Source: Verrucomicrobiota bacterium (lineage in GTDB: Bacteria > Verrucomicrobiota > Verrucomicrobiia > Limisphaerales > AV2). Taken from it: a DNA stretch of 14,101 bases. Below the pieces are notes generated by a model. That model did not search any database, had not been told where the DNA came from, and saw nothing but the letters and a program-made list of their open reading frames with translations. Shown in pieces: positions 9,350-14,101 of this stretch. Position numbers and translations under genes: made by a program. The DNA lies in contig QHOP01000096.1 of the NCBI GenBank assembly GCA_003219345.1, forward strand, positions 1-14,101. Reading direction: 5' to 3'. How positions within the stretch are numbered: position 1 is the stretch's first letter; the number at the start of each line of letters is the position of its first letter.

Positions 9350-11452
9350 ATGAACGGCCCCGGATTCGCTTCGCCGACTTTTTGCCTCCTCAGCGTTTTG
9401 GGATTCTGCGTGGTTCTCTGCTTCAACAAGCCGAGCTGTCTCGCTCAGGTATATCCTGGGCAACGCTGGGCGACTCGCACGCCTGAACACGCCGGCATGT
9501 CGCCTGAAAAACTCGACGCACTGCGCGACCTCGTCGGCGGACGCGGCTGTGTCGTGCGCCACGGCTTCATGGTCTATTCGTGGGGCGACCAATCCAAAAG
9601 CAGCGACGTGGCGTCCGCGATGAAACCGGTCATCAGCACATTGCTGTTGATGGCGGTGCAGGAAGGCAAACTCAAAAGCGTGGACGAGCCGCTCGCCGAC
9701 TTCGAGCCGCGTTTGAAGTCCCTTAACAACGGCAAAGATGCGGGAATCACCTGGCGACACCTGGCGTCGCAAACGTCCGGTTATGGGCTCGTCGAGCGGC
9801 CCGGTCAGGCTTGGTCTTACAACGACTATGCGCTGGCGCTTTACTACGACACGCTGACGCAGAAGGTTTTCAGGACGAACGGAACGGATGGCCTGCGGAC
9901 CTGGCTCGCAGAGCCGCTTCAATTTGAAGACCACTACACGTTCGATGCGTTCGGGTCAAACGACCGGCCGGGCAGGCTCGCCCTCTCGGTCCGCGACTTC
10001 GCGCGCTTCGGCCTGCTCTATTTGCGTCACGGCAAATGGCGCGACAAACAGTTGCTGGACCCGAAGTTGGGTGACATGGCTGTTTCGAGTCCTCTCGCCG
10101 CTGACACACCTCTGACGAGCGGCAAAGGGGCCAATATGTTGCCCCACCAACGCAGCATCGGCGGCGGCAAGAACATCACGCCCATCGGCCCCGGCTACTA
10201 CAGCTTTAATTGGTGGCTCAATCGCACGAACAAACTGGGCCAGCGCCTGTTTGTGGACGCGCCGCCCGACACGTATGTCGCCGCCGGCCATGGGGGCATG
10301 AGAATGCTCTGGGTCGTTCCCGGTCTGGACCTCATCGTTTGTTGGAACGATTCCAAAATCGAAGACCACGACGCCAGTCCCGGCAACCCGAACACCCAAT
10401 GCAACCAGGCGGCGAAACTGATGGTGGAGGCGGTGCTCGATGGATCAGCAAACGGCTCTCAGGCCTCAACGACGCTCGGAATCAGCGACTCACGATTCAC
10501 TCTCAATGGCAAGCCCGCCTTCCTCTACGGCATCAGTTACTACGGCGCGTTGGGAGCGAGTGAAGACTTCATCCGCCGGGATCTCGATGACCTGCAGCGC
10601 TACGGCTTTAACTGGATTCGGGTCTGGGCGAACTGGCGAGCGTTCGGCGTCGACGCCGCGGCTGTGGACGGAGCCGGCCGACCTATAACAGAGGGATTGG
10701 AAAAACTAAAGTGGCTCCTCGAAGAATGCGACCGCCGCGGCCTTATCGTGGACGTCACTTTTTCGCGGGGCAACGGCGCGACCGGCCCGCAGCGACTGCA
10801 AACTCTGGACGCCCACCGGCGCGCCGTCGAGACCGTCGTGACCGCGTTAAAGCCGTGGCGCAACTGGTATCTTGACCTCAGCAATGAAAGAAACGTCCGG
10901 GACAATCGCTTCACGAGCATCGACGACTTGAAACAACTGCGCGAGCTTGCCCGTCGGCTTGATCCAGGCCTGCTCGTCACAGCCTCTGACGGCGGCGACC
11001 TCCCGTCGGACGAGCTGCGTGAGTACTTGGAGACCGTCAAAGTGGAGTTCATCTCGCCGCACCGTCCGCGCGACGCCCAATCGCCAACGCAAACCGAAGC
11101 AAAGACGAAAGAATACCTGGCGCAGATGAAGCAGATTGGCCGTGTGGTGCCCGTGCATTACCAGGAGCCCTTCCGCCGCGGTTATGGCAAATGGAATCCG
11201 AAGGCCGAAGACTTCGTGGCGGACTTGCGCGGCGCGCTGGCAGGCGGCGCTGCCGGCTGGTGCTTCCACAACGGCGCCGAGCACGACGCGCCCGATGGCC
11301 AGCCGCGCCGTTCCTTCGATTTGCGGGAAAAGCGACTGTTTGGTCAACTCGATAGAGAGGAACGCAAAACCATCGAACTCTTAAGAACAGTGGTGAGGCG
11401 ACCCGTCCTCCGTAGCAGAACTGCGGAGGGTGGAGACTCCGTCGGGCCCTGA
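9350..11452 (+). CDS. Secreted serine hydrolase (beta-lactamase fold) fused to GH5-like glycosidase
   Basis: This 700-residue protein has two enzyme-like halves. Residues 1-32 form a signal peptide (hydrophobic CLLSVLGFCVVLCF, ending SCLAQ), so it is exported. Residues 36-365 fit the beta-lactamase/penicillin-binding serine hydrolase family: nucleophile motif S89-A-M-K92, the PGQAWSYNDYAL stretch with Tyr157 in the YxN position, and AAGHGG (311-316) in the place of the KTG-like motif. Residues 378-682 resemble a GH5-type (beta/alpha)8 glycosidase: FTLNGKPAFLYGISYYG, YGFNWIRVWANW, likely acid/base E513 in LDLSNERN and likely nucleophile E606 in HYQEPF. The linker is short (DGSANGSQAST). ATG 9350 was chosen because it starts the signal peptide; an in-frame TTG at 9311 adds 13 polar residues. 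No ribosome-binding site is clear. The final residues are encoded by repeat-like DNA. The substrates are unknown; an esterase or peptidase paired with a glycan hydrolase is one reading. Confidence 0.82.
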   Translation: MNGPGFASPTFCLLSVLGFCVVLCFNKPSCLAQVYPGQRWATRTPEHAGMSPEKLDALRDLVGGRGCVVRHGFMVYSWGDQSKSSDVASAMKPVISTLLLMAVQEGKLKSVDEPLADFEPRLKSLNNGKDAGITWRHLASQTSGYGLVERPGQAWSYNDYALALYYDTLTQKVFRTNGTDGLRTWLAEPLQFEDHYTFDAFGSNDRPGRLALSVRDFARFGLLYLRHGKWRDKQLLDPKLGDMAVSSPLAADTPLTSGKGANMLPHQRSIGGGKNITPIGPGYYSFNWWLNRTNKLGQRLFVDAPPDTYVAAGHGGMRMLWVVPGLDLIVCWNDSKIEDHDASPGNPNTQCNQAAKLMVEAVLDGSANGSQASTTLGISDSRFTLNGKPAFLYGISYYGALGASEDFIRRDLDDLQRYGFNWIRVWANWRAFGVDAAAVDGAGRPITEGLEKLKWLLEECDRRGLIVDVTFSRGNGATGPQRLQTLDAHRRAVETVVTALKPWRNWYLDLSNERNVRDNRFTSIDDLKQLRELARRLDPGLLVTASDGGDLPSDELREYLETVKVEFISPHRPRDAQSPTQTEAKTKEYLAQMKQIGRVVPVHYQEPFRRGYGKWNPKAEDFVADLRGALAGGAAGWCFHNGAEHDAPDGQPRRSFDLREKRLFGQLDREERKTIELLRTVVRRPVLRSRTAEGGDSVGP

Positions 11453-11465
11453 CTTGGCAGGGTCC
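11407..11465 (+). terminator. Two hairpins at the 3' end of the fusion gene, possible terminator
   Basis: The first hairpin, CCTCCG (11407-11412) / CGGAGG (11424-11429), lies in the last codons. The second spans the TGA stop: an 8-pair stem with 11444-11451 against 11458-11465 (one G-U pair), six-base loop, followed by TTT. That resembles a weak intrinsic terminator. The first hairpin and the GGGTGGAGACTCCGTCGGG string next to it look like dispersed repeat sequence. Confidence 0.4.
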
Positions 11466-11510
11466 TTTCGCCGCGTCGGACGGGAAGCCAGTACAGAGAG
11501 AGGGACAAAC

Positions 11511-11555
11511 CGCAGCGCGAGGTCGCTACCATGCGCCTTGCGTGAGCGCGCTGCG
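11511..11555. repeat. Inverted repeat upstream of cutA
   Basis: Perfect 9-base arms CGCAGCGCG (11511-11519) and CGCGCTGCG (11547-11555) enclose 27 bases. It lies in the 231-base gap between the fusion gene and cutA. Nothing else of note was found in that gap. Confidence 0.45.
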
Positions 11556-11683
11556 ACGCGCCTTTACACCGGTCCGCTCGCCTCGTATGTTTGCCGTTCT
11601 GTGACCGAGGGACAAAGACACGCGTGCCCATCGGCATGAGCGGATTTGGCATGACCGCGCACCGGACAACCGTCACTGGTCGG

Positions 11684-12001
11684 ATGATAACTGTGCTGGT
11701 CACTGCTCCCAAGCTGATAACCGCCCGCGTCCTTGCGAAAGCCGCCCTGGAAGCCCGCCTCGTCGCCTGCGCCAATCTGATTCCCAAAATCGAATCGCAC
11801 TATTGGTGGCAGGGAAAAATGGAATCGAGCGCGGAGGTGTTGATCATTTTCAAGACGACGAAGTCGAAACTCAAGGCGCTCGAGAAACTCATCGTTGCCA
11901 AACACCCTTACGACACGCCGGAATTTGTCGTGTTGCCCATCATCGCGGGCAACAAGCGTTACCTCGCTTGGGTGGGCGCGAGCGTGAATCCCAAGCGGTA
12001 G
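11684..12001 (+). CDS. cutA: CutA-family divalent-cation tolerance protein
   Basis: This 105-residue protein covers the whole CutA family length. CutA is a small trimeric ferredoxin-like protein linked to divalent metal (copper) tolerance in E. coli, with an unclear molecular role. Family signatures are present: MITVLVTAP at the start, ALEARLVACANLIP (21-34), ESHYWWQGK (37-45), EVLIIFKTT (51-59) and HPYDTPEFVVLPI (74-86). The ATG at 11684 starts exactly where the family domain starts. Earlier in-frame starts (ATG 11651, ATG 11636, TTG 11591) would add residues with no family match, and none has a good ribosome-binding site. Its stop codon at 11999-12001 touches the left end of a large inverted repeat that may end the transcript. 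Confidence 0.92.
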   Translation: MITVLVTAPKLITARVLAKAALEARLVACANLIPKIESHYWWQGKMESSAEVLIIFKTTKSKLKALEKLIVAKHPYDTPEFVVLPIIAGNKRYLAWVGASVNPKR

Positions 12002-12117
12002 GACGCGGTGTCTGAATGTGTTTAGCGTAGCGGCGGCCATCCTGGCTGCCGTACCGGGCGGCATCTTGCCGCCCGGAAAGAATGCCCGCTACGCCGCTAA
12101 ACACATACCGGCGTCCC
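12001..12117. repeat. Large nested inverted-repeat element between cutA and the permease gene
   Basis: The ends GGACGCGGT (12001-12009) and ACCGGCGTCC (12107-12116) are complementary except for one base. Inside them, TGTGTTTAGC-GTAGCGG (12017-12033) pairs with 12086-12105 except for a three-base bulge (GCC, 12093-12095). The centre is a perfect hairpin, CCGGGCGGCA (12054-12063), loop TCT, TGCCGCCCGG (12067-12076). The element begins at the cutA stop codon. It could end cutA transcription, although it has no T-run, or it may be a dispersed repeat. Confidence 0.75.
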
Positions 12118-12213
12118 ACCGCGCCACGACGGCCTGGGCACAGCCCGCCCTACCGATTTAGAAACCCGGCTGGACTTTCCACCGCGCTTGCGCTTTTCAT
12201 CTGTGCAGCACCC

Positions 12214-13920
12214 ATGGAACACTGGTTGCAGAATTACGACCCGCTGAGGAACGCGTTTCTATCCACGACCGTCGCGGCGCTTCCGGTTGTCGTGTTGCTC
12301 AGCGCCATTGCCATTTTTCGGATTCGGATTCATTTGTCCGCGCTGATCGGACTCGCCGTCGCGTTGACGGTAGCGCTGTTCGCTTACGGCATGCCGCTCA
12401 AAGCCGCCGCCGCCACGACGCTTTTCGGCGCGGCCTACGGGTTGTTCCCCATCGGCTGGATCATTCTCAATCTGATCTTTCTCTACCAACTCACGGTGAA
12501 GAAGGGGTTGTTCGAGGTGCTACGGAACAGCCTCGGCTCATTCGCACCCGACCCGCGCGTTCAGGTGATCCTCATCGCCTTTTCGTTCGGGGCGTTTTTC
12601 GAAGGCGCGGCGGGTTTTGGCACTCCTGTGGCCGTCACCGCGGCGATTCTCATTCAACTCGGCTTCAAACCGCTGCAAGCCTCGGGACTGTCGCTCATCG
12701 CCAACACGGCGCCGGTCGCGTACGGCGCGCTCGGCACACCGATCATCGCGCTCAGCGGCGTAACCGGCCTCGACCTGAAGGAACTTTCGGCAATGGTAGG
12801 CCGACAACTGCCGTTCTTCTCGCTGATCATACCGTTCTGGGTGGTCTGGGCGTACGCCGGGTTTCACGGAATGCTCGGCGTGTGGCCGGCAGCCCTCACG
12901 GCCGGCACGGCTTTCGCCGTCCCACAGTTTCTCGTCTCCAAATATCATGGTCCCTGGCTGGTGGACATCGTCGCCTCCATTTCGTCGATGGCCGCAATCG
13001 CCGTCCTGCTCAAGTTCTGGAAACCAAATGGAAACAGGGAGGGACAGGATACTGTTGAAATCAGGGACGGCGACACGCCGTCCCTCCCGGAGACGCGCAG
13101 CGCGGCAGTCGCCTCGGATCGAGATTCGGTTCACGCGCGAGGCCAGGTCTTTCGGGCCTGGGTGCCGTGGGTATTGTTGAGTCTGTTGGTTTTTCTCTGG
13201 GGCGTGCCGCAAGTGAAAAAAATTCTCAACGAAATTTCCGCGACGAAATTGCAAGTCGCAGGATTGCACAACGTGGTCATCCGCACTCCCCCGGTGGTTG
13301 CTCCGCCAACGCCGGAAAAACCCACGAAACCCGAAGAGGCCGTCTTCGCGCTCAACTGGCTGTCCGCAACTGGAACCGGAATCCTGGTGTCTGCCATCAT
13401 CGCCGGTTTCATCATGGGGTTTGGCGCCAAGGAAATCGCGCGGACGTATTGGGAAACGCTGGTGCGGGTGAGGTTCTCGCTCATCACCATTGCCGCAATG
13501 CTCGCGCTGGGTTACGTAACGCGCTATTCCGGCAGCGACGCGACGCTCGGTCTGGCCCTGGCCAAAACCGGCAAGCTCTATCCCTTCTTCGGCACGTTGC
13601 TCGGCTGGCTCGGTGTGGCGCTGACCGGCTCCGACACGGCGTCCAACGTTCTCTTCGGCAGCCTGCAAACCATTACCGCGAAGCAGACGGGGCTGAGCCC
13701 GGTATTGATGGCTGCGGCGAACAGCTCCGGCGGTGTAATGGGCAAGATGGTGGACGCGCAGAGCATCGTCGTCGCCAGCACGGCGACAAACTGGTACGGC
13801 CACGAGGACAAGATCCTCCGCTACGTTTTCTTTCACAGCCTCGCGCTCGCCGCTCTGGTGGGCATCCTGGTTTATTTGCAGGCCTACGTCACGCCGTTCA
13901 CGCACATGGTGGTGAAGTGA
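12214..13920 (+). CDS. lldP: L-lactate/glycolate permease, LldP family
   Basis: This 568-residue inner-membrane protein resembles the LldP/GlcA family, which takes up lactate or glycolate with protons. It has many hydrophobic segments, and the family signatures are clear: MEHWLQNYDP at the start (the E. coli protein begins similarly), FGAFFEGAAGFGTPVAV (125-141), NTAPVAYGALGTPI (164-177), NWLSATGTGILV (381-392), LGWLGVALTGSDTASNVLF (463-481) and NSSGGVMGKMVDAQSI (503-518). ATG 12214 is chosen by this alignment. The reading stays open to 12082, but those 44 residues come from the inverted-repeat element and nearby repeat-like DNA. There is no clear ribosome-binding site. The cytoplasmic loop at about 270-312 is polar and contains a 23-base hairpin repeat in frame. 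LldP and GlcA cannot be told apart here, so the symbol is tentative. Confidence 0.88.
   Translation: MEHWLQNYDPLRNAFLSTTVAALPVVVLLSAIAIFRIRIHLSALIGLAVALTVALFAYGMPLKAAAATTLFGAAYGLFPIGWIILNLIFLYQLTVKKGLFEVLRNSLGSFAPDPRVQVILIAFSFGAFFEGAAGFGTPVAVTAAILIQLGFKPLQASGLSLIANTAPVAYGALGTPIIALSGVTGLDLKELSAMVGRQLPFFSLIIPFWVVWAYAGFHGMLGVWPAALTAGTAFAVPQFLVSKYHGPWLVDIVASISSMAAIAVLLKFWKPNGNREGQDTVEIRDGDTPSLPETRSAAVASDRDSVHARGQVFRAWVPWVLLSLLVFLWGVPQVKKILNEISATKLQVAGLHNVVIRTPPVVAPPTPEKPTKPEEAVFALNWLSATGTGILVSAIIAGFIMGFGAKEIARTYWETLVRVRFSLITIAAMLALGYVTRYSGSDATLGLALAKTGKLYPFFGTLLGWLGVALTGSDTASNVLFGSLQTITAKQTGLSPVLMAAANSSGGVMGKMVDAQSIVVASTATNWYGHEDKILRYVFFHSLALAALVGILVYLQAYVTPFTHMVVK
13063..13085. repeat. 23-base hairpin repeat inside the permease gene
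   Basis: Perfect 10-base arms AGGGACGGCG (13063-13072) and CGCCGTCCCT (13076-13085) enclose a three-base loop, ACA. The layout is the same as the central hairpin at 12054-12076, and both share a CGGC-N-N-N-N-N-GCCG-like core. It encodes RDGDTPSL (residues 284-291) in a polar cytoplasmic loop and keeps the reading frame. Confidence 0.65.
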
Positions 13921-13931
13921 GCGGACCGAGC

Positions 13932-14052
13932 GGAGTATTGGAGAATTGGAGCGTTGGAGAACTGAGGTTTCGTCGATTCAGCGGAATGAGCCCATCCCAG
14001 CACTCCACTGTTCCAGCACTCCACGACTCCGTTGCTCCATTCCATCACTCCA
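13932..14052. repeat. Two facing blocks of an 8-base tandem repeat
   Basis: Block one has GGAG at 13932, 13940, 13948 and 13956, exactly 8 bases apart, with unit TTGGAGNA. Block two has its complement, CTCCA-like strings at 14003, 14011, 14019, 14027 and 14035 (also every 8 bases), then a 5-base phase jump to 14040 and 14048. The blocks are inverted relative to each other across about 35 bases, so together they could fold into a long imperfect hairpin after the permease gene. The remaining bases to the right edge (14053-14101) show nothing recognisable. Confidence 0.7.
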
Positions 14053-14101
14053 CCACGCTTGGTCAGCTTCCGGCTACGGCGAACGAACGCGGTAAAAACG
14101 A

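Noticed and set aside
12082..12213. Upstream start for the permease adding 44 residues
   Set aside because: The extra residues are read from the inverted-repeat element and its flank, and the family alignment begins at the ATG at 12214.
12538..13905. 455-codon minus-strand reading opposite the lactate permease
   Set aside because: It is an antisense shadow with highly charged composition and no recognisable domain; the plus strand encodes a clear membrane transporter.
13932..14052. CRISPR array
   Set aside because: The units are 8 bases with no unique spacers of constant length, and the two blocks face opposite ways. No cas genes are present.

Overview
The window looks like chromosomal DNA of a G+C-rich Gram-negative bacterium, most likely a soil or freshwater Verrucomicrobiota of the Pedosphaera/Limisphaerales type. 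That placement is an inference. It rests on a secreted protein ending in the TNW...SFWRVR-type C-terminal module common in that group, on the many hairpin repeats between genes, and on poor Shine-Dalgarno sequences in front of most genes. No rRNA, tRNA, CRISPR array, transposase or phage gene was recognised.

Layout. Positions 1-5317 (+) hold the two subunits of bacterial glutamate synthase: gltB, cut by the left edge and damaged by an internal deletion of about 101 bases near 1922, then an intact gltD. Positions 5400-5840 (-) encode a small two-CBS-domain protein. Positions 5862-6374 carry no gene but include a repeat-like stretch. A GH13 alpha-amylase-family enzyme follows (6381-7859, +). 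It converges on a secreted, Ca-motif-containing protein of unknown function (7957-9099, -), with a nested inverted repeat between the two. A divergent intergenic region with a GAG-repeat tract then leads to a large secreted protein (9350-11452, +) that joins a beta-lactamase-fold serine hydrolase to a GH5-like glycosidase domain. It is followed by cutA (11684-12001, +) and a lactate/glycolate permease of the LldP family (12214-13920, +). The right edge (13932-14052) holds two facing blocks of an 8-base tandem repeat.

How the genes work together. GltB and GltD would form the NADPH-dependent glutamate synthase (glutamine + 2-oxoglutarate + NADPH to two glutamate), but the gltB reading here is broken in the FMN domain. 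The amylase-family enzyme, the serine hydrolase-glycosidase fusion and the lactate permease fit a carbohydrate- and organic-acid-using heterotroph. They do not form one operon, because inverted-repeat elements and strand switches separate them.

No clear new defence or mobile system is present. The items most worth a second look are the serine hydrolase-GH5 fusion, the gltB deletion, and a family of hairpin repeats that has spread between genes, into the tail of one gene and into the middle of another.
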